DNA of 64,000 nt from Franconibacter pulveris DSM 19144 (GTDB lineage: Bacteria > Pseudomonadota > Gammaproteobacteria > Enterobacterales > Enterobacteriaceae). This document shows positions 1 through 9,247 of this stretch, in pieces. Under the pieces are notes generated by a model. That model saw only the letters and a list, made by a program, of their open reading frames with translations. It was not told the origin of the DNA and did not search any database. The position numbers and the translations under genes were made by a program. Every line of letters begins with the position of its first letter. Position 1 is the stretch's first letter. The stretch spans positions 639,347 through 703,346 of the forward strand of contig KK211221.1 of the NCBI GenBank assembly GCA_000621185.1, in the 5' to 3' direction.

Positions 1-45
1 CGCTCTTCGTTACTCTAAGCACAAATTGACAAACGGATCACGCGC

Positions 46-1107
46 ATGACCAGCTCCTGGGTACGCCACGCCATTACTGAAATCAACGCTGATAACCAGC
101 GTTCTGCGGATACGCACCTGCTGCGCCTGCCGCTGCCCGCCTTTCCGGGCATTTACCTCTATCTGAAAGATGAAAGCACTCACCCGACCGGCAGCCTGAA
201 GCACCGCCTCGCCCGCTCTCTTTTTCTCTACGCCTTAAGCAACGGCTGGATAAAAGAAGGCACGCCGATTATTGAAGCCTCCTCGGGGTCGACCGCCGTT
301 TCAGAAGCCTGGTTCGCCCGGCTGCTGGGGTTGCCTTTTATCGCGGTCATGCCCGCCTGTACGGCGAAGCGCAAAGTTGAGCAGATAGCGTTTTACGGCG
401 GCCGCTGCCACTTCGTGCAAAGCGCCTGCGAAATTTACGATGCGTCCGAGACGCTGGCGCGCGAGCTCGGCGGCCATTATATGGACCAGTTTACCTACGC
501 CGAGCGCGCCACCGACTGGCGAGGCAACAACAATATCGCCGACAGCATTTTTCGCCAGATGCGCCATGAGCCGCATCCGGTGCCGTCGTACATTGTGATG
601 AGCGCGGGCACGGGCGGCACGTCCGCAACGCTTGGCCGTTACCTGCGCTACCAGGGACACGACACGAAGCTGATGGTAGTAGACCCGCAAAACTCGGTGT
701 TTATGGATTACTGGCACACCCGCGACAACACGTTGCGAAGCGGCGTGGGGAGTAAGATTGAGGGCATCGGCCGCCCGCGCGTGGAGCCTTCTTTTATTCC
801 GGACGTCGTGGATGAGATGTTGCGCGTGCCGGACGCCGCGAGCGTCGCCGCCATGCAGTGGCTGGAGACGCAGCTTGGCCGCAAAGTGGGCGCCTCCACC
901 GGCACCAATATGTGGGGCGCGTTGCAGCTGGCGGCGCGCATGCGCGACGAAGGCCGCCTAGGGGCGATTGTCACCCTGCTGTGCGACAGCGGCGAGCGCT
1001 ATCTCGATACCTATTACCAGCCGGAATGGGTGGCGAAAAACATCGGCGACCTGGCGCCGTATCAGGCGGCGCTGGCCTCGCTGCTGGAAGAAAAAAAGCC
1101 GGGCTAG
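46..1107 (+). CDS. cdsH: PLP-dependent cysteine desulfhydrase / cysteine synthase-family protein (CdsH-like)
   Basis: A 353-residue fold-type II PLP enzyme. The PLP lysine is K52 in PTGSLKHR, the substrate loop is SSGST at 79-83, and the cofactor phosphate loop is GTGGT at 188-192. In Salmonella the gene at this place beside ybaO/decR and cof is cdsH, which breaks down cysteine to pyruvate, ammonia and sulfide; function here is inferred from family and position. The start at 46 has an ACGGA-like ribosome site about 8 bases upstream. In relatives decR lies just outside this edge, transcribed the other way, so the leader (1-45) would be a shared regulator/target region. The stop codon sits inside the terminator hairpin of cof. 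It could instead act as a synthase on another substrate. Confidence 0.8.
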   Translation: MTSSWVRHAITEINADNQRSADTHLLRLPLPAFPGIYLYLKDESTHPTGSLKHRLARSLFLYALSNGWIKEGTPIIEASSGSTAVSEAWFARLLGLPFIAVMPACTAKRKVEQIAFYGGRCHFVQSACEIYDASETLARELGGHYMDQFTYAERATDWRGNNNIADSIFRQMRHEPHPVPSYIVMSAGTGGTSATLGRYLRYQGHDTKLMVVDPQNSVFMDYWHTRDNTLRSGVGSKIEGIGRPRVEPSFIPDVVDEMLRVPDAASVAAMQWLETQLGRKVGASTGTNMWGALQLAARMRDEGRLGAIVTLLCDSGERYLDTYYQPEWVAKNIGDLAPYQAALASLLEEKKPG

Positions 1108-1115
1108 CCCGGCTT
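1089..1115 (-). terminator. cof terminator, overlapping the 3' end of cdsH
   Basis: Perfect 8-bp stem (1096-1103 with 1108-1115, loop CTAG), followed on the minus strand by a run of seven T. It lies 14 bases beyond the cof stop, and the cdsH stop codon (1105-1107) falls inside the hairpin. Confidence 0.85.
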
Positions 1116-1129
1116 GCTGGAAATCCTCA

Positions 1130-1948
1130 TCATTCGGGGGAATAAGTAAGGTGTGGTGTATCCAGCCAATGTGTTAAATAGTGTGAAACCGCCTGTCGGC
1201 TACAGTGACCTATCACCGGCAGGTGGGGTAAATCCGCTATTAGCTGCGGCATGGCGTTGCCCATAATCAGCCCATGCCCGACCAGCGAGAGCATCTCGCG
1301 ATCGTTCATGGCGTCGCCGAACGCCATGCATTCCGCCAGCGTATAACCCAGATGCTGGCTCAGCACGGTCAGCGCTGCGCCCTTATTGCATCCCGGCGGC
1401 AGCACTTCCAGACAATCTGAGGCGGAAAAGCACAGGTGCGCGTTGTTTCCCAGCGCCTCGTTAAGCTGAACGCGCAGGCGACACAGATCGTCATGATCGC
1501 CGCAGAAGCAGATCTTCGTCACCCGGTGCGCCGGGATCCGTTTGAGATCCACCAGTTGATAACGAAAGCCGCTATAGCGGTGCGCGACGAGCAGCTCCGG
1601 CATATCGCGGTCGGTCAGCCAGCCGTCATCATTAAAGACGTGAATGCTCGCCTGTGTATCCCAGTGGCTGTGCAGCACCGTTTCCGCCACGCCGGGCGCC
1701 AAATCCTGGCTGTGCAGCAGTTCCCCTTCCAGGGTATGAATGCGGGTGCCGTTGCCGGTTATCAAAAACGCTTCCAGAGAAAACTGGCCGAGAAGGGGTC
1801 GCATCTCCATGACGTGCCTGCCGGTCGCAAAGGCCAGCGCAATGTCCCGCTCCTTCAGGCGGCGCAGCGTGCTGATAGTCTTTTCGCCCAGCCGATGGTC
1901 CGGCATCAGCAGCGTGCCGTCCATATCAAAGGCCGCGAGTTTCGCCAT
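1130..1948 (-). CDS. cof: HMP-PP phosphatase Cof (HAD family)
   Basis: A 272-residue Cof-type HAD phosphatase, the same length as E. coli Cof. Motif I is FDMDGT, with nucleophile D8 and acid/base D10; motif IV is GDAMND in the C-terminal third; a C2 cap domain lies between. Known role: removes phosphate from 4-amino-2-methyl-5-hydroxymethylpyrimidine pyrophosphate and several sugar phosphates (cytoplasmic, linked to thiamine intermediates). The gene is single, convergent with cdsH and divergent from ybaE with about 100 bases between them. Identity is near certain from alignment to the E. coli protein over its whole length. Confidence 0.97.
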   Translation of the reverse strand: MAKLAAFDMDGTLLMPDHRLGEKTISTLRRLKERDIALAFATGRHVMEMRPLLGQFSLEAFLITGNGTRIHTLEGELLHSQDLAPGVAETVLHSHWDTQASIHVFNDDGWLTDRDMPELLVAHRYSGFRYQLVDLKRIPAHRVTKICFCGDHDDLCRLRVQLNEALGNNAHLCFSASDCLEVLPPGCNKGAALTVLSQHLGYTLAECMAFGDAMNDREMLSLVGHGLIMGNAMPQLIADLPHLPVIGHCSRQAVSHYLTHWLDTPHLTYSPE

Positions 1949-2047
1949 GGTTATCTCCTGTGTGAAGCTGATTGCATGCCGAAAAGTATCGCCTGGTATA
2001 TACGGAACTAATAGTGAATACTTGCCAGAAACTGTTCCGGGTTTTGT

Positions 2048-3760
2048 ATGCGACTGCTCAATCGATTAAACCAGTTTCAACGTCTCTGGCAGCCTTCAGC
2101 GGGCTCGCCTCAACAGACCACCGTGGCGGAACTGGCGGCGCGCTGCTTTTGCAGCGAGCGCCACGCCCGCTCTCTGCTGCGTCAACTTGAAGAGGCAGGC
2201 TGGCTGACGTGGCAGGCGCAGTCAGGACGGGGAAAAAGAGGCACGCTAACCTTTCTGGTTAGCCCGCAAAGCGTGCGTGCGGGGATGATGGAAAAGGTGT
2301 TACGCCTGGGGGAACATCACAACGCCCTTGCGCTTGCGCAGCTGGCGCCGGAGCAGTTGCGTCATCTGCTGACGCCGTTTCTGGGCGGCCAGTGGCAGAA
2401 CGACACGCCAACCCTGCGCATTCCCTATTACCGTCCGCTGGAGCCGCTAACGCCCGGCTTTTTGCCAGGACGCGCCGAGCAACATCTGGCAAGCCAGATT
2501 TTTGCCGGGCTGACGCGCTTTGAGGCGGCAAGCCTTCGTCCGCACGGCGACCTGGCGCACCACTGGGAGGTTTCGTCCGACGGCCTGACCTGGCGTTTTT
2601 ATCTTCGCTCCACCCTGCACTGGCATGACGGCAAGCCGGTCGAAACGGCGCAGCTGCTTACAAGCTTTACCCATCTCCTGACGCAGCCCGCGCTGCGCCA
2701 GCTTTTCTCAAGCGTTAAAACGGTCGACTCGCCCCACGCCCGGTGTTTGCGCTTCACGCTCTTCAGGCCCGATTACTGGCTTCCCTGGCGGCTCGCCAGC
2801 TACTGCAGTTTTCTCGCGCACCCGGATGATAATCAAACAGGCTGCGGCCCGTTTCGGCTCACGGCTTTTACGCCTGAGCTGGTGCGGCTGGAAAGCCACG
2901 AGTTTTACCATCTGCAACATCCGTTGCTGAAGGCGGTGGAATACTGGATAACGCCGCAGCTTTTTGACCGCGCGCTCGGCACCAGCTGTCGCCATCCGGT
3001 GCAGATAGCCCTTGGTCAGGAAGAAGAGCTGGCCCATCTACGTCCGGTCAGCAACAGCATCAGCCTCGGCTTTTGCTACCTCGGCGTGCGCCAGGCCGGA
3101 CGTCTCTCCATCGCTCAGGCGCGGCGGCTTATCAGCCTTATCCATCAAAGCGGCATGATTGACGCGCTGCCGCTGGATGAAGGGCTGATTACGCCGAGTC
3201 GCGAGATGCTGCCGGGCTGGGAACTGCCGCAATGGCCGCCGCAATCGGTGCAACTGCCGCCCCGGCTGACGCTCTTTTATCATCTGCCGGTCGAGTTACA
3301 TGTTATGGCGCAGCAGTTACGTGAACAGCTGGCCTCTTTGGGTTGCGAATTAACTCTCCATTTTCACGACGCCAAAAACTGGGACGGCTGCGGCGAACTG
3401 GGGAAAGCGGATATGGTGATGGGCGACAGGCTTATCGGCGAAGCGCCGGAATATACGCTGGAGCAGTGGTTGCGCTGCGACGCGCTCTGGCCGAATTTGC
3501 TGACGCTTGCGCAACAGCAGCATCTGTTCGCCACACTCGATTCCGTACAGCGCTATCCCGATGACGAGACCCGTAACGCCGCCCTGAAAGCCGTGTTTTA
3601 TGAAATGATGTCCGCAGGCATCATCACGCCGCTCTTTAATTATCGCTACCAGATAAGCGCGCCGCCGGGAATTAACGGCGTTGAGCTTAACGCGCGCGGC
3701 TGGTTTGATTTCACCCGCGCCTGGCTGCCGCCGCCTGAGCAAGGCAAAGAAGCTGGTTAG
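2048..3760 (+). CDS. ybaE: SgrR-family transcriptional regulator YbaE
   Basis: A 570-residue protein (E. coli YbaE is about the same). The N-terminal ~110 residues form a winged helix (helix-turn-helix around [18 protein letters not shown]). The rest is a solute-binding-protein-like domain of the SBP_bac_5 type, with the family signature around [17 protein letters not shown]. SgrR in this family senses sugar-phosphate stress; the YbaE ligand and targets are not known to me. It is divergent from cof and followed 56 bases later by queC on the same strand. There is no signal peptide, so the binding domain must work in the cytoplasm. Confidence 0.93.
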   Translation: MRLLNRLNQFQRLWQPSAGSPQQTTVAELAARCFCSERHARSLLRQLEEAGWLTWQAQSGRGKRGTLTFLVSPQSVRAGMMEKVLRLGEHHNALALAQLAPEQLRHLLTPFLGGQWQNDTPTLRIPYYRPLEPLTPGFLPGRAEQHLASQIFAGLTRFEAASLRPHGDLAHHWEVSSDGLTWRFYLRSTLHWHDGKPVETAQLLTSFTHLLTQPALRQLFSSVKTVDSPHARCLRFTLFRPDYWLPWRLASYCSFLAHPDDNQTGCGPFRLTAFTPELVRLESHEFYHLQHPLLKAVEYWITPQLFDRALGTSCRHPVQIALGQEEELAHLRPVSNSISLGFCYLGVRQAGRLSIAQARRLISLIHQSGMIDALPLDEGLITPSREMLPGWELPQWPPQSVQLPPRLTLFYHLPVELHVMAQQLREQLASLGCELTLHFHDAKNWDGCGELGKADMVMGDRLIGEAPEYTLEQWLRCDALWPNLLTLAQQQHLFATLDSVQRYPDDETRNAALKAVFYEMMSAGIITPLFNYRYQISAPPGINGVELNARGWFDFTRAWLPPPEQGKEAG

Positions 3761-3816
3761 CATGGCGCTACGGCGCTACCATACCGTTTTTGCGATTAAG
3801 AACCACAGGGTTGATT

Positions 3817-4512
3817 ATGAAACGTGCCGTTGTTGTCTTCAGCGGAGGACAAGACTCCACCACCTGCCTGATTCAGGCGCTCCAGCAGTATGATGAAGTT
3901 CATTGCGTGACGTTTGATTACGGCCAGCGCCATCGGACCGAGATTGATATCGCCCGCGAACTGGCGTCCAGGCTGGGCGCACGGGCGCACAAAGTGCTGG
4001 ACGTCACGCTGCTGAATGAACTGGCGGTGAGCAGCCTGACCCGCGACAGCATTCCGGTGCCGGATTACGACCCGCAAGCGAGCGGCATTCCCAGCACCTT
4101 TGTGCCAGGCCGCAACATTCTGTTCCTGACGCTCGCGGCCATTTACGCCTACCAGGTACAGGCGGAAGCGGTAATAACCGGCGTTTGCGAGACCGATTTT
4201 TCCGGTTACCCGGATTGTCGCGATGAATTTGTCAAAGCGCTTAACCATGCCGTAAGCCTTGGCATGGCGCGGGACGTGCGTTTTGAAACGCCGTTGATGT
4301 GGCTGGATAAAGCGGAAACCTGGGCGCTGGCGGACTACTGGGGCAAACTCGAGCTGGTACGCCATGATACCCTCACCTGTTATAACGGCATCAAAGGCGA
4401 AGGCTGCGGCGAGTGCGCCGCCTGCAACCTGCGCGCCAACGGCCTTAACCGTTATCTTGGTGACAAAGCGGGCATCATGGCCGCGCTCAAGCAGAAAACG
4501 GGGTTACGCTAA
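3817..4512 (+). CDS. queC: 7-cyano-7-deazaguanine (preQ0) synthase QueC
   Basis: 231 residues when started at the ATG at 3817, giving [14 protein letters not shown] as in E. coli; an in-frame start nine codons upstream is not supported by homologues. The PP-loop is SGGQDSTT (9-16), and the C-terminal zinc site is the cluster GCGECAAC near residues 188-200. It converts 7-carboxy-7-deazaguanine to preQ0 with ATP and ammonia in queuosine synthesis. Two later steps, tgt and queA, are also in this window at 43.8-46.1 kb. Its 3' end overlaps the convergent MBL-fold gene by nine bases. Confidence 0.97.
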   Translation: MKRAVVVFSGGQDSTTCLIQALQQYDEVHCVTFDYGQRHRTEIDIARELASRLGARAHKVLDVTLLNELAVSSLTRDSIPVPDYDPQASGIPSTFVPGRNILFLTLAAIYAYQVQAEAVITGVCETDFSGYPDCRDEFVKALNHAVSLGMARDVRFETPLMWLDKAETWALADYWGKLELVRHDTLTCYNGIKGEGCGECAACNLRANGLNRYLGDKAGIMAALKQKTGLR

Positions 4513-5343
4513 TCGCGTTTCGCCCGCTTTCAACCGCTCGAACTCTTTGGCGTCATGGCTGCAAAACAGCGTGACGCCAGCGTTAGCATCGGTCGCCAGC
4601 GCCCTTAAGCGGCGCTGGTTATTCAGCCGGGCGTCTTTATCTTCCTGCATCATCGTCTGGTAAAAGCGCAACCCCGGCGTGCAGTGATAAGTGGGCGCCA
4701 TTTCTTCGCGGAAAAACCACGCATCGCCGCCGTGCAATAGCCAGCCGCCTGGCGTATCTATCGCCACCCCGGCGTGCCCCTGCGTATGTCCACGCAGTGG
4801 GATTAGCAAAATCTCCGGCGGCAGGCCTTTTAACTCTCTCACCGACTCAAAACCAAACCACGCTTCGCCTCGAGGCTGATAGCCGTGCCAGCCTGAAATC
4901 GCGCCCCACTGACCGGGCCGATAACGCTCGCGAGCCAGCCAGCCGCGACGGTCGCTGGCGGTATCGATTTCAGTCTGCATCAGATGCACCTGAGCGTTCG
5001 GGAAATCGCTCAGGCCGCCGGCATGATCGAAATCAAGATGCGTAAGCACAATATGGCGGACATCACCCGGCGTAAAGCCCAGCGCCGCAAGCTGATACGC
5101 AGCCGTAAGCTCTTTACGGTACTGAATATTGTTCATTGCCCGGAAAAACCACGGCAGGCGATGGGAGGGCTCCGCCATATCTTCAAGCCCGAAGCCGGTG
5201 TCCACCAGCACCAGACCATGCTGGTCCGTCTCTACCAGCAGACAGTGGCAAATCAGGTGCGCGTGCGCGCCCTTGCTGAATCCGTCATAAAGTTTGCCGC
5301 CCAGCGGGCACATACAGCCGCAGTTAAGATGGTGAATCCGCAT
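4504..5343 (-). CDS. MBL-fold metallohydrolase, N-acyl homoserine lactonase-like
   Basis: A 279-residue metallo-beta-lactamase-fold protein with no counterpart at this place in E. coli K-12. Candidate metal ligands are H102-x-D104-x-D106-H107, H186 in GHTQGH, D207 in HGGDAW, and H263 near the C-terminus. The usual motif is HxHxDH, so the second histidine is aspartate here. No signal peptide, so probably cytoplasmic. The length and the GHTxGH and HGGD motifs resemble the AttM/AiiA lactonase branch, but the substrate is not shown by sequence. It is convergent with queC (nine-base overlap), and a CRISPR-like relic lies upstream. Alternatives are another lactonase or a thioester hydrolase. Confidence 0.8.
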   Translation of the reverse strand: MRIHHLNCGCMCPLGGKLYDGFSKGAHAHLICHCLLVETDQHGLVLVDTGFGLEDMAEPSHRLPWFFRAMNNIQYRKELTAAYQLAALGFTPGDVRHIVLTHLDFDHAGGLSDFPNAQVHLMQTEIDTASDRRGWLARERYRPGQWGAISGWHGYQPRGEAWFGFESVRELKGLPPEILLIPLRGHTQGHAGVAIDTPGGWLLHGGDAWFFREEMAPTYHCTPGLRFYQTMMQEDKDARLNNQRRLRALATDANAGVTLFCSHDAKEFERLKAGETRLA

Positions 5344-5645
5344 TGCACCTCCGGTTATACGAGTCCATAACCTGAAGTATAAGTGGTTAAAAAATATAAG
5401 CAGAACGGCAGGGGTGATTAGTTTTGGAATGGAAGATGAAGCAAGAAACAGACAGGCTACAGGCTAATAATGTGCTCTGTTGCGGTTTACCCCCGTAGGC
5501 GGGGAATACCAAAGCGAAACGCGCTGGCGTCATTTTCAAGGGGGGTCCCCCGCTTACGCGGGGAACACCAACCTTCGCAATACCAGATTATCTACCGGGC
5601 TGAGGAGCCAAAAGCCATCAGGCGTCATGAAAATATTTTAAGCCA
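5344..5645. other. Intergenic region holding a CRISPR-like relic
   Basis: 302 bases between the MBL-fold gene and fadM, both on the minus strand. It contains two degenerate copies of a type I-E-like repeat (5483-5509 and 5540-5568, described separately). No open frame of note and no cas gene. The remainder is moderately AT-rich and should include the promoter of the MBL gene, which I cannot place with confidence. Confidence 0.7.
5483..5568 (-). CRISPR. Two-repeat, cas-less relic resembling a type I-E array
   Basis: Copy 1 (5483-5509) begins CGGTTTAC and ends GGGGAATAC; copy 2 (5540-5568) carries CCCCGCTTACGCGGGG followed by AACAC. Both match the enterobacterial type I-E repeat (CGGTTTA, a GC-rich palindrome, then GGGGAACAC) with several changes, and copy 1 lacks two bases in the palindrome. 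About 30 bases separate them, and the end-to-end period is 59 against 61 in intact arrays. The spacer is unique in this window. Read in the usual orientation the repeats lie on the minus strand. No cas genes are present in the window. It could be a chance pair of hairpins, but the shared flanks and spacing argue against that. Confidence 0.55.
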
Positions 5646-6044
5646 TTAGGCTATTAATTTTTCCAGCTTTTCACGCAGCTCGCCTTCAATCGGCAGCGCT
5701 TTTTGCGTTTTGAGATCGATGCAGACAAAAGTGATTAACGCGTCGGCGACCACCTGCCCTTCTGGCTCAAGCGTAATAACCTGGCTCAGAACGCCGCTTT
5801 TACCGTTAAGCTGTTTCATTTCACTGGTTACGGTAAGCAGATCGCCCAGCACGGCGGGACGGCGATAATTGATGTTGATGTTTACCACAACAAAAGCAAT
5901 GTTGTTGGCCGTCATCCACTGAAAACTTTCTTCATGCTCAAGGCCATCCCAGCGAGCCTCTTCAAGAAACTCCAGATAGCGGGCGTTATTAACATGTTGA
6001 TAAACATCAAGATGAAAACCCCGTACTTTGATTTGTGTCTGCAT
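5646..6044 (-). CDS. fadM: Long-chain acyl-CoA thioesterase FadM
   Basis: A 132-residue single hotdog-fold thioesterase, the same length as E. coli FadM (YbaW). The 4HBT signature DVYQHVNNARYLEFLEEARWD sits near residues 13-33 and contains the catalytic aspartate. Known role: hydrolyses minor acyl-CoA products during growth on unsaturated fatty acids, and is repressed by FadR in E. coli. A FadR-like site lies about 50 bases upstream (6091-6107). It is downstream of ybaV on the same strand, with 105 bases between. Confidence 0.95.
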   Translation of the reverse strand: MQTQIKVRGFHLDVYQHVNNARYLEFLEEARWDGLEHEESFQWMTANNIAFVVVNININYRRPAVLGDLLTVTSEMKQLNGKSGVLSQVITLEPEGQVVADALITFVCIDLKTQKALPIEGELREKLEKLIA

Positions 6045-6079
6045 AGCGCTTTAACCCTTGTCATTGTTTTAATCGATAC

Positions 6080-6107
6080 AGAGGTCACACCACTGGTATG
6101 ACCTCTT
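6080..6107 (-). promoter_or_regulatory. Candidate FadR operator and inverted repeat upstream of fadM
   Basis: Bases 6091-6107 read CACTGGTATGACCTCTT, matching the FadR core CTGGTnnGAC and close to known sites such as that of fadD. An exact 8-bp inverted repeat (AGAGGTCA at 6080-6087 and TGACCTCT at 6099-6106) overlaps it. Regulation of fadM by FadR is established in E. coli; that this site does it is inference. Confidence 0.5.
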
Positions 6108-6149
6108 TAGTCTGGCAAAAGTTTTTAACTCTGCAAGGACAAGTTACGG

Positions 6150-6554
<405 letters not shown>

Positions 6555-6663
6555 TTATTGCGCCAGCCGTAACGCAACAAACAGCAATCTTTAAAAATGG
6601 AAAAGGCCGCGTAAGCGGCCTTTGTCTGTTGCAGCGTATTGCAAAAATGTGCGAAACGTCTCG

Positions 6664-8541
6664 TTATTGCTGCTGTTCCGTTACCATGTCGCCCATTTTG
6701 ATTTTGGCTTCTTTACGCAGGTTGCTCATCAGCGCCTCGAAAGCGACCTGGGCATTATTCTGGGTGATCCCCTGCACCATCGCTTTCTTCTGCTCTTCCG
6801 GCAGCGTGCCGCTGCGCACTTCGTCCAGCGCCAGCAGAACCACGTTCCCCTGCATATCGTTGCCCATACCGTAGCTGGGTTTGCCCTTAGCAGGCAGCGG
6901 CAGGGTAAAGGCGGTCTGGCTCAGCGGGTCCTGACCGGTGCGGCTCAGCGTTTTCGCTTCGCCAAAGCTCAGGCCAGCGGCTTTCAGCGCCTCGTCGCCT
7001 TTCCCGTTTTTGAGCGCGCTCAGCAGTTTCTCAGCGTCAATTTTCGCCTGCTGTTCAGCTTTCTGATGCTTAACCGCGTCCACCACTTCGTTACGCACGT
7101 CCGCCAGCGGTTTTGTCGCTTCCGCTTTGTGATCGGTAACACGCAGCACAAACGCACGGTCGCCTTCAACGGTAATGATGTCAGAGTTGCTACCCGGCGT
7201 GCCGTTCTCGCCAATCAGGCTGCCACCGAAAATCGCATCCGCTACCGGTTTGAAGTTCAGCTCCTGCGGCAGATTGTCGTGGCCGAACCAGTCGGTTTGC
7301 ACGGCCTTAACGCCCGCAGCTTGCTCGGCGCCCACCAGCGATTCGTTGTCATTGCTGGCCGCCTCGCTCACTTTCTGCTGCAGTGCGAAGTAGGCATCCA
7401 GCGCTTTTTCCTGCTTCACTTTTGCGGCAATAGCGTCATGCACTTCGGCAAGCGGCTTCACCTGCGCCGGCTGAACGTCATCCAGACGGACTATCAGGAA
7501 ACCTACCGAAGACTTGATAACGCCTGAGAGCTGGCCTTTCTCTTTCAGACCGGCGTTTTTCAACTCTTCCGGCGTAGTGGCAGGCTCAAGCCAGCCCATG
7601 TCGCCGCCGTTACGGGCAGAAATGATGTCGGCTGATTTCTCTTTCGCCAGAGCAGCAAAGTCACCGCCCTGCTTCAGCGTATCCAGCACCGCTTTCGCTT
7701 CCGCTTCAGTTTTCGTCTGAATGACGCTGTACCGATTACGCTGCGGCTGGGTAAACTCATCCTGATGCTGATCGTAATAAGTCTGGATTTCCGCATCGCT
7801 CGCGGTTTCCGGCATCGCAGCCGCGTCCAGCTTGATATAACTTACGCGAAACTGTTCCGGCGCCACGAAACGATCTTTATTCTGCTGGTAGTAGTTATTG
7901 ATTTCGGCATCGGAAACCTGCTGTTTAGCCGCCAGCGCGTTTACGTCAATGGTGGCTTCACGCACCAGACGCTGTTGAGAAACCAGCGCAGCCAGTTCAT
8001 CCGTTTCGCCGTTCAGCATAAAGTCGGTGCCGACGATAGCGTTAATCAGCTGTTGCGTGGTCAGCTGATTGCGCAGCGCCTGCGCGTATTGATCCGCCGT
8101 CATTCCCATTTGATTGACGATGGCGTTATAGCGCGTGTTGTCAAACTTGCCGTTGCTCTGGAACGCGGGCTGCTTAAAGATAGCTTGTTTTACCTGCTCA
8201 TCGCTGATGCCAAGGCCCAGCTTTTTGGCGTACTGATCGAGAAGGGTCTCGTCTATCATGCGCTGGAGCACCTGCTGGCGCATGCCTTTCATGTAGCTTT
8301 CGTTCGCCGCCAGCGCAGAGAACTGATCGCCAAGCTGCTGCTGCATGCGGTTGCGCTCGCCCATGACCGCGTTTTCAAACTGCGCCCGGTTAATCTCCTG
8401 GCCGTTAACTTTTGCGGCATAATTATTGTTACCGCCAATCAGGTAATTACCTACGCCCGTCAGAATGAACGAGACGATAATTAAACCCAATATGATTTTG
8501 AGCACGACGTGATTAGCCGCCGCGCGTAAATTGTCCATCAT
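6664..8541 (-). CDS. ppiD: Periplasmic folding chaperone PpiD
   Basis: 625 residues (E. coli 623). One N-terminal membrane anchor (VLKIILGLIIVSFILTGVG, about 13-31), a SurA-like N-domain, a parvulin domain at about 225-360, and a C-terminal chaperone region. It faces the periplasm, is anchored in the inner membrane near SecYEG, and helps newly exported proteins leave the translocon. The parvulin domain of E. coli PpiD has little isomerase activity. It lies downstream of hupB on the same strand, past a hupB terminator, so it should have its own promoter; I could not place one with confidence. Confidence 0.97.
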   Translation of the reverse strand: MMDNLRAAANHVVLKIILGLIIVSFILTGVGNYLIGGNNNYAAKVNGQEINRAQFENAVMGERNRMQQQLGDQFSALAANESYMKGMRQQVLQRMIDETLLDQYAKKLGLGISDEQVKQAIFKQPAFQSNGKFDNTRYNAIVNQMGMTADQYAQALRNQLTTQQLINAIVGTDFMLNGETDELAALVSQQRLVREATIDVNALAAKQQVSDAEINNYYQQNKDRFVAPEQFRVSYIKLDAAAMPETASDAEIQTYYDQHQDEFTQPQRNRYSVIQTKTEAEAKAVLDTLKQGGDFAALAKEKSADIISARNGGDMGWLEPATTPEELKNAGLKEKGQLSGVIKSSVGFLIVRLDDVQPAQVKPLAEVHDAIAAKVKQEKALDAYFALQQKVSEAASNDNESLVGAEQAAGVKAVQTDWFGHDNLPQELNFKPVADAIFGGSLIGENGTPGSNSDIITVEGDRAFVLRVTDHKAEATKPLADVRNEVVDAVKHQKAEQQAKIDAEKLLSALKNGKGDEALKAAGLSFGEAKTLSRTGQDPLSQTAFTLPLPAKGKPSYGMGNDMQGNVVLLALDEVRSGTLPEEQKKAMVQGITQNNAQVAFEALMSNLRKEAKIKMGDMVTEQQQ

Positions 8542-8697
8542 GGTGTAACAACACTCCGCTGTAGTGTAACTGGTAAACCCTGCACAGAGACGTATCGCGT
8601 CCTTCGGAACACGGCTCTGCCGCTGCGCCCTGAGGCGTATTGTGACAAGAAAACGGGGCGGTTGTCAGCCCACGCGCCTCATAAAAATCCGGGCATA

Positions 8698-8727
8698 TAA
8701 AAAAGGCACATCTGACGATGCGCCCTT
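8698..8727 (-). terminator. hupB terminator
   Basis: 8-bp stem (8705-8712 with 8717-8724, one G-T pair, loop TGAC), followed on the minus strand by a T run (TTTTTTAT). It lies about 40 bases after the hupB stop and before ppiD. Confidence 0.8.
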
Positions 8728-8764
8728 AGTTTCAAAAACCTTACGGGACTTCCGCAAGCGTTTC

Positions 8765-9037
8765 TTAATTTACCGCGTCTTTAAGCGCTTTACCGGCACG
8801 GAAGCCAGGCACTTTAGCCGCTGCAATGGTGATCTCTTTACCAGTTTGCGGGTTGCGGCCAGTGCGGGCAGCACGCTCACGAACAGCAAAAGTCCCAAAT
8901 CCAACCAGAGCCACTTCGTCCCCTGCCTGCAGAGATTCAGTAACGGAAACAATCAAAGCATCTAACGCACGTCCAGCCGCGGCTTTGGAAATATCAGCGC
9001 TTGCGGCAATTTTGTCTATCAGTTGAGATTTATTCAC
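8765..9037 (-). CDS. hupB: DNA-binding protein HU-beta
   Basis: 90 residues, begun at the GTG codon at 9035-9037 as in E. coli; an ATG 26 codons further upstream is in frame but those residues do not belong to the family. A strong AGGAAGAG ribosome site precedes the GTG. The DNA-binding arm is [21 protein letters not shown] dimers bend and compact the nucleoid and protect single-strand junctions. It follows lon on the same strand after the lon terminator, the order conserved in enterobacteria. Confidence 0.98.
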   Translation of the reverse strand: MNKSQLIDKIAASADISKAAAGRALDALIVSVTESLQAGDEVALVGFGTFAVRERAARTGRNPQTGKEITIAAAKVPGFRAGKALKDAVN

Positions 9038-9177
9038 TCTTCTCTTCCTCTCTTTATTATTTATATCGCACCCGATCCCTTCGTAGCGCGACCGCGCAGC
9101 AGTTATAACAGGCATGCATCGCCCTTACAACAGTAGTTATTGATGGCACGCCCGGTCAGCAATCTAAATTAGCTATA

Positions 9178-9214
9178 CAAAAAAAAGCTGGCAAGTGACA
9201 AATCACTCGCCAGC
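9178..9214 (-). terminator. lon terminator
   Basis: 12-bp stem with one mismatch (9187-9198 with 9203-9214, loop CAAA), followed on the minus strand by eight T. It lies between lon and hupB. Confidence 0.85.
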
Positions 9215-9247
9215 CCTGTTTTTATCAGTGCTCTTTGCGTCAGGTCA

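Noticed and set aside
26-31. TTGACA before cdsH
   Set aside because: Only 14 bases before the ATG, too close to serve as a -35 for this gene.
10-204. Short minus-strand frame at the left edge
   Set aside because: Antisense to cdsH and lacks similarity to a known protein.
9038-9115. 26-codon extension of hupB
   Set aside because: HU-beta starts at a GTG with a strong ribosome site; the extension is unlike the family.
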